Shown one piece after another: positions 17,908-29,000 of a stretch of DNA of 64,000 bases (the first letter of the stretch is position 1; the number at the start of each line of letters is the position of its first letter). This DNA comes from an uncultured Lachnospiraceae bacterium (lineage in GTDB: Bacteria; Bacillota; Clostridia; Lachnospirales; Lachnospiraceae), in the NCBI GenBank assembly GCA_902476645.1, contig CABSEG010000004.1:29827-93826 (forward strand). The letters are read 5' to 3'. Under the pieces are notes generated by a model. It ran no database searches, had not been told where the DNA came from, and worked only from the letters and a program-made list of their open reading frames with translations. The position numbers and the translations under genes are program-made.

Positions 17908-18198
17908 ATGATGGTTATAATCAGCTATGATGTAAGTACTGCAAGTTCGTCAGGCAGAACTCGACTGAGAAAAGTAGCAAAAGAGTGTCAAAATCATGCT
18001 CAAAGAGTTCAAAATTCAGTCTTTGAGGCTGATCTTGATTATTCTGCCTTTTTGCGTTTAAAAGATAAGCTATTAAAATTAATTGATCCAGATTGTGATA
18101 GCTTAAGATTTTATTATTTAGGAAATAATTGGGAAAAAAGAATTGAACATATAGGTGCAAAGAAAACATACAATCCAGAAGGTGTAATAATTATATAA
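17908..18198 (+). CDS. cas2: Cas2, adaptation protein
   Basis: A 96-residue ferredoxin-fold protein that bridges two Cas1 dimers in the integration complex. Signature: 'MVIISYDVS' at the start with the conserved Asp, 'RLRKVAKECQNHAQRVQNSVFE' and 'DSLRFYYLGNNWEKRIEHIG'. ATG at 17908 (or the adjacent 17911) follows GAAGGTGA; a longer in-frame start at 17839 would add 23 residues with no family support and lies in the insertion relic. The gene is intact but 1.3 kb from cas1, so its transcription may depend on read-through or a new promoter. Confidence 0.93.
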   Translation: MMVIISYDVSTASSSGRTRLRKVAKECQNHAQRVQNSVFEADLDYSAFLRLKDKLLKLIDPDCDSLRFYYLGNNWEKRIEHIGAKKTYNPEGVIII

Positions 18199-18352
18199 AT
18201 AATGTTGGCGAAGGTTCGGTGTTGGACAAGTGGGCGGGAGGTTCGCCTAAAAATAGTTGCAATTTTGTCATAATAAAGTAAAATATTTAATGTTTATTTA
18301 GTCCGTTCCTAAATGTGGGATATGTGGCTGCTGTTTTCTACTAAATATAGCA
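18199..18352 (+). promoter_or_regulatory. CRISPR leader
   Basis: The 154 bases between cas2 and the first repeat. It opens with a GGCGAA...TTCGCC inverted pair at 18207-18247 enclosing a G-rich stretch, an arrangement I recall from other type I-C leaders, then turns AT-rich. A promoter-like pair (18257-18284) would start the pre-crRNA into the array. New spacers would be inserted at 18353. Confidence 0.7.
18257..18284 (+). promoter_or_regulatory. candidate pre-crRNA promoter
   Basis: TTGCAA at 18257-18262, 16-base spacer, TAAAAT at 18279-18284, about 70 bases before the first repeat. Confidence 0.45.
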
Positions 18353-21300
18353 GTCACGTCCCGCGAGGGACGTGTGAGTAGAAATTGTACAGTTCATAGT
18401 CTGGGTATATGTGTTCAAGTCACGTCCCGCGAGGGACGTGTGAGTAGAAATATTCTCTCCCCAATTTCTTTTACCACGTCAACCGGTCACGTCCCGCGAG
18501 GGACGTGTGAGTAGAAATGCAGCATCCGCATGTAGGTGTAGTTTTCGTGTACCGTCACGTCCCGCGAGGGACGTGTGAGTAGAAATGTTTACATATACTA
18601 TATTATCACAGTATATACACGTCACGTCCCGCGAGGGACGTGTGAGTAGAAATCTGTCTGACAATATTTCTTCAGCTGGCCCCGATCGTCACGTCCCGCG
18701 AGGGACGTGTGAGTAGAAATTCTCATGGCGGCATTCCGCAAGGGCAAAATGTCTGGTCACGTCCCGCGAGGGACGTGTGAGTAGAAATTAACTACATTTA
18801 AGAGAGCAGAAATAATCATTCTTGTCACGTCCCGCGAGGGACGTGTGAGTAGAAATGCCCTGTACGACAGTCCCATCAATTGACAAATCCGTCACGTCCC
18901 GCGAGGGACGTGTGAGTAGAAATGCATTCTTGTTACGAATACGCAAATTGATGGGTTGGTCACGTCCCGCGAGGGACGTGTGAGTAGAAATAGCCCCCTC
19001 ATCATCCATCCATCAATCCACCCCAGTCACGTCCCGCGAGGGACGTGTGAGTAGAAATAGTGTATTAACTGATGAACCCGATAAGTATTCTAGTCACGTC
19101 CCGCGAGGGACGTGTGAGTAGAAATTCTGCTAAAATGAAACAAAGTAAGAAAGACCCTGGTCACGTCCCGCGAGGGACGTGTGAGTAGAAATATCAATGA
19201 AATAAAGCACACCCTCTATACCATTTGTCACGTCCCGCGAGGGACGTGTGAGTAGAAATACACATAACCCAATCGGATTCATCCAATTAGATTCGTCACG
19301 TCCCGCGAGGGACGTGTGAGTAGAAATATGTATTTTATTATGGGTCGGATTTATCGATTGAGTCACGTCCCGCGAGGGACGTGTGAGTAGAAATGATTAT
19401 GATGGTGTAATTAATCCATCATCTGGGGTCACGTCCCGCGAGGGACGTGTGAGTAGAAATCTTTTAGTAAATCTTATGGCGTTGCGTTAAATGTGTCACG
19501 TCCCGCGAGGGACGTGTGAGTAGAAATAGGTGGTTCAGGAAGCTGTTCCGTTTGCGGTGGCGGTCACGTCCCGCGAGGGACGTGTGAGTAGAAATACGCT
19601 GACAGAGCAATAAAAACGCCCCAACCATGTCACGTCCCGCGAGGGACGTGTGAGTAGAAATTTTAAGCTGCCTGTATTTCCAACCGATTGTTTCAAACGT
19701 CACGTCCCGCGAGGGACGTGTGAGTAGAAATATGAGTTATAATATTAAAATTAAACATTACAAGCGTCACGTCCCGCGAGGGACGTGTGAGTAGAAATCT
19801 TTAATTCCTTCCGCCGTTCCTTTGGGCAGCATGTCACGTCCCGCGAGGGACGTGTGAGTAGAAATTCGTCTACTACGTTTTTCGTATCCAATTTGATTGT
19901 CACGTCCCGCGAGGGACGTGTGAGTAGAAATGATTATCATGATAAGGCTGTGTTGCGCTGTGATTGTCACGTCCCGCGAGGGACGTGTGAGTAGAAATTT
20001 GGTACTCCAGCCTGTTCCATAACCCAGGAAACGTCACGTCCCGCGAGGGACGTGTGAGTAGAAATAGTATTCGTGACAAGGATGCAAGCAGGATAGTAGG
20101 GTCACGTCCCGCGAGGGACGTGTGAGTAGAAATCGCTTTCACCTTCGACCGTTACCGTATCAATACGTCACGTCCCGCGAGGGACGTGTGAGTAGAAATA
20201 ATTGCCCCAGATCAAGACACCAGTTTTCAAACGTCACGTCCCGCGAGGGACGTGTGAGTAGAAATTTTTAGAGGGAGGACTTACCTATAATACAGATCAG
20301 TCACGTCCCGCGAGGGACGTGTGAGTAGAAATAATTTTCACCCCAAAAATGGCCCAAAAATCACCGTCACGTCCCGCGAGGGACGTGTGAGTAGAAATCT
20401 AACATTTCGTTATCTTCCAATTTTGTCACCTGTCACGTCCCGCGAGGGACGTGTGAGTAGAAATTGGAAGCCCGTAACGATTCTTTGCGTCCCAGCAGTC
20501 ACGTCCCGCGAGGGACGTGTGAGTAGAAATTCCTACGACCATAGAAGGATACAAGGTAATCAAAGTCACGTCCCGCGAGGGACGTGTGAGTAGAAATATT
20601 TTGCGCGTCGAGGGTTTCTCCGTGAAGCGCCGTCACGTCCCGCGAGGGACGTGTGAGTAGAAATTTTTCGATAGTTGCGAAATTGCGTATTGACAGTTGT
20701 CACGTCCCGCGAGGGACGTGTGAGTAGAAATTCCTACAGGATATTTAAATTTTTTCATCACAAAGTCACGTCCCGCGAGGGACGTGTGAGTAGAAATATC
20801 ACTATTAGTATATACTTTCGGCTTTCCTACGTCACGTCCCGCGAGGGACGTGTGAGTAGAAATTTTCTAGACTACGGATATAAATCCTCTGACATCAAGT
20901 CACGTCCCGCGAGGGACGTGTGAGTAGAAATTGGATACGGAAACGATTGGGCTTGATGGCGAAATGTCACGTCCCGCGAGGGACGTGTGAGTAGAAATTA
21001 ATTGCTTCATTCTCCGTCATGGTTATCGCCCGTCACGTCCCGCGAGGGACGTGTGAGTAGAAATTTTATCGCCGTATCACGGAATCCGGGGTTACAAGTC
21101 ACGTCCCGCGAGGGACGTGTGAGTAGAAATTTTTTGTGTACGTGACACAAACATTTTCCGAGGCGTCACGTCCCGCGAGGGACGTGTGAGTAGAAATTCA
21201 ATCGACATTCCCCGGATACTATTCCGGTGCCGGTCACGTCCCGCGAGGGACGTGTGAGTAGAAATTTCCAGGCCCATAACTGCCCCCATCATGAGGCCGG

Positions 21301-22476
21301 TCACGTCCCGCGAGGGACGTGTGAGTAGAAATCCGGCATTGGCAGTTTTGCTGTCTAGCTGGCTGGTCACGTCCCGCGAGGGACGTGTGAGTAGAAATTT
21401 TCCGGGATGGGAAAAGACGCGGAGGACGAAGTGTCACGTCCCGCGAGGGACGTGTGAGTAGAAATCAAACAATTGTTTCCACCTCCTCGTCCCCCAGGTG
21501 TCACGTCCCGCGAGGGACGTGTGAGTAGAAATTTACATCCGCGATAATGCAATTTAGCCTTTCCCCGTCACGTCCCGCGAGGGACGTGTGAGTAGAAATG
21601 CAGGGGTAGGAGGGTTCCCAAAAATTTTTTTTGTCACGTCCCGCGAGGGACGTGTGAGTAGAAATAATACTCGTACTAACTATCTGTCTGTCGGTCATGG
21701 TCACGTCCCGCGAGGGACGTGTGAGTAGAAATGCCACCCCCATCGAAACCGATCTGCTCGCTGAAGGTCACGTCCCGCGAGGGACGTGTGAGTAGAAATG
21801 CGCTAGATACTTCGTGCCGCCGAATATATTTTGTCACGTCCCGCGAGGGACGTGTGAGTAGAAATATAAATATTCTCCTACATTATCAGAAATAGCCGAA
21901 GGTCACGTCCCGCGAGGGACGTGTGAGTAGAAATCTGATCGCGATGAAGGAAGACGGGAAACTCTATTTGTCACGTCCCGCGAGGGACGTGTGAGTAGAA
22001 ATTTAAATATTAATGAAAATAAAGGCTATGAGACGTTAAGTCACGTCCCGCGAGGGACGTGTGAGTAGAAATAAACCGTCATGGTGGTTGCAAATGTTTT
22101 TGTCAAGGTCACGTCCCGCGAGGGACGTGTGAGTAGAAATTATTAGAGGAGTTAAAAAAGAAAATGGTTGTCACTGTCACGTCCCGCGAGGGACGTGTGA
22201 GTAGAAATCGAAAAGGATATAGAAATCAGAGCCATCGCTTTGTCACGTCCCGCGAGGGACGTGTGAGTAGAAATGGAAAGAATATCCCCACCAAGACCAA
22301 AATTTTTTGGTCACGTCCCGCGAGGGACGTGTGAGTAGAAATACTATAAGGTGAGTAGCGCATGACGCCGTGTCTTGTCACGTCCCGCGAGGGACGTGTG
22401 AGTAGAAATATCAGATCATTAGTTAGACTATTATCTGCCATAAGTCACGTCCCGCGAGGGACGTGTGAGTAGAAAT
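18353..22476 (+). CRISPR. type I-C CRISPR array, 62 repeats and 61 spacers
   Basis: I located 62 copies of a 33-base repeat starting at 18353, 18419, 18486 ... and ending at 22476, with spacers mostly 33-36 bases (mean period about 67). The repeat begins GTCACGTCCCGCGAGGGACG and ends TGTGAGTAGAAAT. ACGTCCC/GGGACGT forms a 7-bp hairpin with a GCGA loop, matching type I-C. Cas5c cleavage at the stem base would leave an 11-nt handle ending in GUAGAAAU. Every copy I read was identical, including the last. Orientation follows the cas genes and leader. Reading frames seen within the array on either strand are artefacts of the repeat. Confidence 0.99.
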
Positions 22477-22875
22477 TTAATATTGTCAATATTAGTTGAC
22501 CATTTTTTCAAAGATATCACGAAATATGCTTATAAATACTAATCTAAAAATGAGCCATTTTTATTCTAAACGCTAACTTGAAAGTGAGCCACGTAAAAAT
22601 TACTCTGAATAAAAGTCTTTTTATTTGGAGGGAAATAAGCAATTTGGTGGTATGTCAAGAGATAGTATCAACAGGTCCTTAATAATACGTCATCGATTTC
22701 GCAAATAATGTAGGAAATGTGGAAAGTATAATACAGCATTCAGTTATATAGAAAAATAAAGGGTATTATGATAAAATTTAAAATATATGTTTAGGGAGAA
22801 GATCGTTCAGGAAAATAATTATAAGTGAGTTGATATTTTTTAACCGAAAGATGATGCTGGATTAAGGTGGTAAGT
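22477..22875. other. AT-rich gap between array and next gene
   Basis: About 400 AT-rich bases without a supported gene. The start holds short inverted stretches (AATATTGTCAATATTAG). At 22545-22600 two direct repeats of the type TGAGCCA occur. A ribosome-binding-site-like GGAGGGAAA at 22627 is followed by an 18-codon frame that I do not regard as a gene. Confidence 0.5.
22545..22600. repeat. short direct repeats resembling an IS21-family end (relic)
   Basis: AAAATGAGCCATTTTT and AAAGTGAGCCACGTAAAAA lie 28 bases apart, separated by TCTAAACGCTAACTTG. IS21-family ends carry such spaced multiple repeats. No transposase remains, so this may be a terminus left after deletion. Confidence 0.3.
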
Positions 22876-24459
22876 ATGTTTAAGATAACAGAAGGTGACA
22901 TTAAAAAGCAAATATACGGAGACGAAAGTTATCTGTCAAATTGGCCAATGCTTTACATATTAGAAAATGGAAAACAAGCATATATCGGGCAATCAAATCA
23001 TGTGATAAATCGTATGTCTCAACATTATCATTCTATAGATAAGCGTATTTTTAATAAAGTACATTTTATCTATTCTTCGAAATTTAATCAATCAGTTACG
23101 TTCGATTATGAAGCGAAACTCATTCAGTATATTGTTGCGGATGAACTATATGAGGTTCGCAATAAAAATGCTGGGATGGCTGATAAAGAATATTACGGAA
23201 AAAAAGAATATGATGAAAAATTCCATGTTTTGTGGCGAACTCTGCAGAAGTCAAAATTAGTTAGGCATTCTTTGGAAGAACTTGAAAATTCTGATTTGTT
23301 TAAATATTCACCTTTCAAAGAGTTGAATAACGATCAGAGAGCAGCGGTGGAAAAAATTATGGAATTTTTAAAAAAGGAAGATAATCAAACAATCGTTGTA
23401 AATGGAATGCCTGGAAGTGGAAAGACAATTGTTGCAATTTTTTTAATGAAATATCTGAAAGACAGTGAAGAATTCAGAGAAAAGAAAATTGGTTTTGTAG
23501 TGCCTCAAACTTCATTAAGAAAAACATTGAAAGGGATTTTTAAAAGCATTTATGGATTAAAAGCATCAGATATCTTATCTCCATCGGATGTAACAAAACA
23601 GTATTACGATATATTGCTTGTGGATGAAGTACACAGGCTTCATCAATATAAGAATATTTCATATATGGGTCCCTTTAAGGCATGTTGTGAGCGCATAGGT
23701 TTAACTACAGAAAGTGACGAATTAGACTGGATTCTGCACCAATGCGAATGTCCTATACTATTTTATGACGAAATGCAGGTGGTAGGCCCATCGGGAATTG
23801 ATGTACAAAGATTTCGCAGGAAGATGAAGAAAGACCAATCAAAACGTATTTTAACGTATTTTAATCTCCTTACCCAAATGAGAGTAAGAGGTGGAAACGA
23901 CTATATTTCCTACGTCAGAGAATTATTATCTGGAACTGTGAAAGAGAAGAAGAAGTTCTCTAATTATGATTTGATCATTGTGACAGATTTTAAGAAATTT
24001 AATCAGATAATGTATCGAAAAGAAAAAGAAGTTCAGCTCGTAAGAATGGCGGCGGGATATGCATGGGATTGGATCAGTAAAAAAAATAAATCATTATACG
24101 ATATTGAAATTCAAGGAATTAAAAAACAATGGAACCATTGTACAGAGGGATGGGTTCTTTCTAAAGAAGCAATAGATGAAGTTGGCTGTATACATTCTAC
24201 TCAGGGATACGATTTGAATTATGGCTTTATAATTATGGGGAATGAAATAGGCTATGATACAGATAAAAAACGTATCATCATTCGACCACAAGAGTATTTT
24301 GATCAAAACGGTAAAAAAACAGCAGATTATGGAGAACTGTTAGAGTATATTCAGCATATTTATTATGTACTGATGACTAGAGGAATTCAAGGCACATATC
24401 TTTATATATGTGATCCTGATTTGAAAGAATATTTTTCGCAGTATATAGATGTACAGTAA
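22876..24459 (+). CDS. GIY-YIG nuclease domain fused to DUF2075 helicase-like domain
   Basis: A 527-residue protein. I choose ATG at 22876, five bases after AAGGTGG; the GTG at 22867 lies within that site. Residues about 24-105 are a GIY-YIG nuclease fold: 'MLYILENGKQAYIGQS' with a following Arg and His as in active members. Residues about 150-525 are a DUF2075/Schlafen-like P-loop ATPase: Walker A 'NGMPGSGKT' near 175, Walker B 'ILLVDEVHRL', a helicase-type 'TQMRVRGG' and the C-terminal 'STQGYDLNYGFIIMG' and 'YVLMTRG' typical of this family. It heads a compact gene block with a pyrophosphohydrolase, a broken HNH gene and a DUF3427 helicase. A role in antiphage defence is inferred from content and location. 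Confidence 0.85.
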   Translation: MFKITEGDIKKQIYGDESYLSNWPMLYILENGKQAYIGQSNHVINRMSQHYHSIDKRIFNKVHFIYSSKFNQSVTFDYEAKLIQYIVADELYEVRNKNAGMADKEYYGKKEYDEKFHVLWRTLQKSKLVRHSLEELENSDLFKYSPFKELNNDQRAAVEKIMEFLKKEDNQTIVVNGMPGSGKTIVAIFLMKYLKDSEEFREKKIGFVVPQTSLRKTLKGIFKSIYGLKASDILSPSDVTKQYYDILLVDEVHRLHQYKNISYMGPFKACCERIGLTTESDELDWILHQCECPILFYDEMQVVGPSGIDVQRFRRKMKKDQSKRILTYFNLLTQMRVRGGNDYISYVRELLSGTVKEKKKFSNYDLIIVTDFKKFNQIMYRKEKEVQLVRMAAGYAWDWISKKNKSLYDIEIQGIKKQWNHCTEGWVLSKEAIDEVGCIHSTQGYDLNYGFIIMGNEIGYDTDKKRIIIRPQEYFDQNGKKTADYGELLEYIQHIYYVLMTRGIQGTYLYICDPDLKEYFSQYIDVQ

Positions 24460-24477
24460 GAAAAAGAGGAGGTCTAT

Positions 24478-24816
24478 ATGAAACAGGAAACAATAGATGA
24501 AGTATTGAAGTTTAGAGACGACAGGAACTGGAAACAGTTTCATAACCCGAAAGATCTGGCAATTTCCATCAGTCTGGAGGCGGCGGAACTGTTGGAAGTC
24601 TTTCAGTGGAGTGCAGATGATGTCTGGTGTGAGGAGAAAAAAGACAAGGTTAGGGAAGAACTGGCAGACATACTGAATTACTGTATTTTAATGGCAGATA
24701 CCTGCGGATTGGACCTAGATGAGATCATCCAAGAAAAGGTGAAGAAGAATGCTAAAAAGTATCCGGTAGAAAAAGCATACGGACACAAAGAAAAATATAC
24801 TGAGCTGGGAAAATAA
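24478..24816 (+). CDS. MazG-like nucleotide pyrophosphohydrolase
   Basis: A 112-residue all-helical protein of the MazG/dCTPase (iMazG) group, which hydrolyses (d)NTPs to monophosphate and pyrophosphate with Mg2+. The metal motif is complete: 'LEAAELLEVFQW' and 'EELADILNYCILMAD' (ExxE...ExxD pattern). Strong ribosome binding site AGAGGAGG. It lies 18 bases after the helicase and one base before the HNH gene, so the three are one operon. In a defence setting it could lower nucleotide pools or remove modified nucleotides, but that is inference. Confidence 0.88.
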   Translation: MKQETIDEVLKFRDDRNWKQFHNPKDLAISISLEAAELLEVFQWSADDVWCEEKKDKVREELADILNYCILMADTCGLDLDEIIQEKVKKNAKKYPVEKAYGHKEKYTELGK

Positions 24817-24817
24817 C

Positions 24818-25871
24818 ATGCAGCTACCACATTCTGATATATTGGATATTGCCCATTTCTCCAGATTGTTTGATAACAAAAGCGAGTGTTATAAATTGTT
24901 CTGGTTTCAGGCGATTGCACGGAAGATAAAGGAAGGACAGCAAACAATTACATTTGAAGTATTAATTGATGAAATGATTGCAGACGCCTGGTATATGGTT
25001 ATGGAGTACCGATTGAATCTCGTACCTAATGATGCGCTGGAACGGGTGGTTCACCGGCTGGGTGAAATCAGTAACATGAAATCCTGTGAGAAGAAAGAGG
25101 TTGTTCTGAAATATCTGGAAGCCTGTAAGGATAAGGAAGTCATTAGCATGAAGCGGACTTTAACTCAAAATGTTCCGTATCGTTTACAGACACCTTTTAT
25201 GGAATCCATGAAAGGGAAAGAGTGGAACAGATCCGAAAAAAATCTTGAGGAAAGAATCAATCAGGAACAAAGGCTGATATATTATTTTTTACAATTCAGT
25301 GGCCTGAACATACAAATCCAGATACAGAAAAAATGGGCAGATTATCATTGAACGGAATTATGAAATGATACATGGATGGGTGGAATGGAATCTGATTCAG
25401 TATCTTCAGAGAAGGAACCCCAGCGTCCCGGGAATCGTGGACAAGCTTTATCCGCCGAAAGAGCGGAACTTGGAAAAGGTGAAAAAGTATTGGAAAATGC
25501 TTGTTTCCATAAAATCTGTCTGCGAAATCTATGGGGATAATCCACTTAGTGAAAAGAATATTTCCATTGATCATTTTGTACCATGGTCTTATGTGGCACA
25601 TGATGAATTGTGAAATCTGACCCCTACCATCCGAAGCATCAACAGCAACAGCCTTCCGGACTGGAATAGGTATTTTCCAATGTTATGTAAAATGGAATAT
25701 TTATCCTATGAATTGACATGGGAATATCCGGAAGTACATAAAGCCTTTGACAAATGTGCGAAAGAGCATCTGAACAATCCAGAGATCAAGTATAAGCTTT
25801 ATCAGAGAGGACTGTCGGAAGCGGCAGCGGACGAGACACATGCTGCTTCCAGAAACATGGATATCAGGTGA
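24818..25871 (+). pseudogene. HNH endonuclease-like gene, broken by two frameshifts and a stop
   Basis: Starts ATG at 24818, one base after the pyrophosphohydrolase, and reads 177 residues before leaving frame. The reading can be restored by changing one base in the T6 run at 25285-25290 and one in the A6 run at 25328-25333, giving 'QWPEHTNPDTEK' then 'NGQIIIERNYEMIHGWVEW'. The next part carries the nuclease-like motif 'ISIDHFVPWSYVAHDEL' followed by TGA at 25611-25613 where Trp is expected ('DELWNLTPT'), then continues in frame to 25871 ('NLTPTIRSINSSNSLPDW'). Full length would be about 350 residues. Three lesions make true decay more likely than sequencing error. Confidence 0.78.
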
Positions 25872-26034
25872 CTGCCTGAGAACCTTAAATAATCTCTGCA
25901 GGAAGATACAGAAAGTATTTTCAGAAGAAATTGTATGTTCAGATATTCAGAACTATTAGCCGACGGAACGGCATGGCAGAATCTGATTTTTACCGTTGTT
26001 AAGTCAAGATGTTACCGAATGAGGAGCAGACTGT

Positions 26035-29000
26035 ATGTTAAAAAATGGAATATATGAACAGATAGTAAATACAAAGATTAATAGAGAATTGCAACAACTT
26101 GACTTAGAAAAATATGATATTGAATTAGAAAAGCTTTATGCAGAGGATGCGAGGCGGATCCTCACCATATACATATCGTATGTAATTAATCAGGCACTGC
26201 AATATTTAAGAGACAGTTTCCCCTCTTCAATGGCAAGTGAGTCACTGCTGTCTCAAATCCGTCTATGTAATGAAATTGTTCGGGAAATTGCAGAACATAC
26301 GAAGGAACCTGAGTTTGAGGATAATTTGATCCTTGAAAAAGGAGAGGTACTAACTTCACTATATGAAAAAATGAATTCAGCAAGAAGCATCCGATCTGTG
26401 AAGGCGGTACATCCGGAGACATCAATCGTTGAAAATGCTTTATTTACTGGGTCTACAAATGAGCCAAGCATGCTTTCAGAATTGAAAAAAGAGATTCTAT
26501 CATCGGATTCTATAGATCTTCTCGTATCGTTTATCAGGTGGAGTGCAATACGTCCGCTTTATACAGAGCTGAAAACTTTTACGAAGAGGGATGGAGTGAG
26601 ATTGCGTGTCATTGCGACAACATATATGCGGGCAACAGAGTATAAGGCGATTACTGCATTGGCTGAACTTCCCAATACTGAAGTTAAGATCAATTATGAA
26701 ACAAACCATGCACGCATGCATGCAAAAGCATATCTGTTTAAAAGAGACACTGGCTTTTCTACTGCATATATTGGATCCTCAAATCTGTCTAAATCAGCAT
26801 TGACCAACGGGCTGGAATGGAATGTGAAAGTAACGGAAAAGGAATCGTTTGATATTGTGAGAAAAATTTCTGTTATGTTTGAAAGCTATTGGAATGATGC
26901 TTCCTTTGAGATCTTCGATCCGACCCAGTCGGATTGCTGTGAAAAATTACAGGGTGAATTAGCAAAAGTCTCAGGAGAAAAGGGGACGGAGAGAAAGCTT
27001 CAGGTGGATGTCCGGCCATATGCTTATCAGCAGGAAATTTTGAATAACCTGGACGCAGAAAGAGAAGTATATGGTCATTATCATAATCTGATCGAGGCGG
27101 CTACAGGTGTTGGGAAAACAATGATAGCAGCCTTTGATTATAAAAAGTTCAAGGAGAAGCATACAAGAGCTCGGTTATTATTTGTAGCCCACAGAAAAGA
27201 AATTCTTGAGCAGAGCATTCAAAAGTTTCAAGAAGTCCTGAATGATTTTAACTTTGGTGAGCTGTATGTTGATGGTCGCAAGCCATCGGATGTTGAACAC
27301 TTATTTATCAGTATTCAGTCATTTAATTCGGCAAAACTTGCACAACGGACCAGTGAAGATTATTACGATTACATTATCGTAGATGAATTTCATCATGCTG
27401 CTGCAGCGTCGTATCAGGAACTGCTCGCATACTATAAGCCAAAGATTTTACTGGGACTGACAGCCACGCCTGACCGTTTGGATGGGAAAGATATATTGAA
27501 GTATTTTGATGGGCGTATTGCATCCAAATTATTATTGGGGGAGGCAATTGACCGGAATCTGTTAAGTCCTTTTCAATATTTTGGCGTGACGGATGAGACG
27601 GATTACAGAGGATGCAAATGGATGCGCGGCAGGTATGATGTATCCGAGTTGGAAAAAGTATATACTGCGGATACAAGACGGTGTGCATTGATTTTAAATA
27701 GTGTGAAAAGATATGTGACGGATATTACCGCTGTAAAAGGATTGGGATTCTGTGTCAGTGTTGCCCATGCAAATTATATGGCTAAGTATTTCAATCAGAA
27801 GGGAATTCCGTCCATTGCACTATCAGCTAAGAGCGCAGATGATGTTCGAAATAAAGCAAAAGAAAAACTCCTCAGTGGAAAGATCAATTTTATTTTCGTC
27901 GTGGATCTTTACAATGAGGGAGTTGATATTCCGGCGATTGATACGGTTTTATTCCTCAGGCCGACCGAAAGTGCAACTGTATTTTTGCAGCAGCTGGGCA
28001 GGGGATTGCGTCTCTGTCCAGGAAAAGATTGCTTAACCGTTCTCGATTTTATCGGTCACGCAAATAAGAAATATAACTTTGCAATGAAATTTGAGGCTAT
28101 AGTCGGAAAAGGACGAAAATCAATTCGAAAACAGGTAGAGAATGGTTTTAGTAATTTACCACGTGGCTGTTATATTGAGCTTGAAAAATATGCAAAAGAG
28201 TATATTTTAGAAAATTTGAAGCAGACAGACAATAATAAAAAGGCTTTGATTGAAATGGTACGTACTTTTGAGGAAGATACCGGTCTGCCATTAAATCTGG
28301 AGAACTTCCTGACAGAATATAACATGTCTCTGTATGAATTTTATCAAAATACAGGAGCAAGATCATTATTCCGATTTAAAAAATGGGCCGATCTGATCGA
28401 GGATGACAGAGATGTTGATGATAAAATTTATGGTATGCTGACGGGACTGTTTCATGTTAATTCGAAAAGACTGTTGGATTACTGGATTCGCTACATTAAT
28501 GGGGATACATCAGCTTGTTCTGATGAAGAAAAAATAATGCGCAATATGCTGTATTACACCTTTTATAAAAAATATCCGGGGAAATGCGGGTTTAAAGATA
28601 TTGACGAAGGAATCCATTCTGTACTTTGTGAGCCTTTCGTCAGAGATGAGGTTCTACAGATACTGGAATATAACCGCAGACATATTGGATTCGTTGCCGG
28701 AAGAAACGAGTATTCGTATGTTTGCCCGCTTGATTTATATTGCAGATATAATATAAATCAGATCATGGCGGCGTATGGGGTGTTTACAGATACAGAGTCG
28801 CCTGAATTCCGGGAAGGTGTGAAGTACTTAGAAAATAAAAGGACGGACATTTTTCTGATCAATCTGAACAAATCTGAGAAAGATTTTTCACCATCAACAA
28901 TGTATGAAGACTATGCAATCAACGATACACTGTTCCATTGGCAAAGCCAGAGCCGGGACAGAGAAAGCAGCGCCAAAATTCAGAGATACATTCACCATAA

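Noticed and set aside
18887..18958. Short similarity between adjacent spacers (CCCATCAATT and its complement)
   Set aside because: Ten bases shared in AT-rich spacers is within chance for 61 spacers.
18479..22441. Many reading frames inside the array giving repeated peptides such as STHTSLAGRD or VTSREGRVSRN on both strands
   Set aside because: They are translations of the identical 33-base CRISPR repeat with random spacer sequence between.
22652..22708. Short frame MSRDSINRSL... after a GGAGGGAAA motif
   Set aside because: Only 18 codons, spacing to the motif is too long, and no family is recognised.
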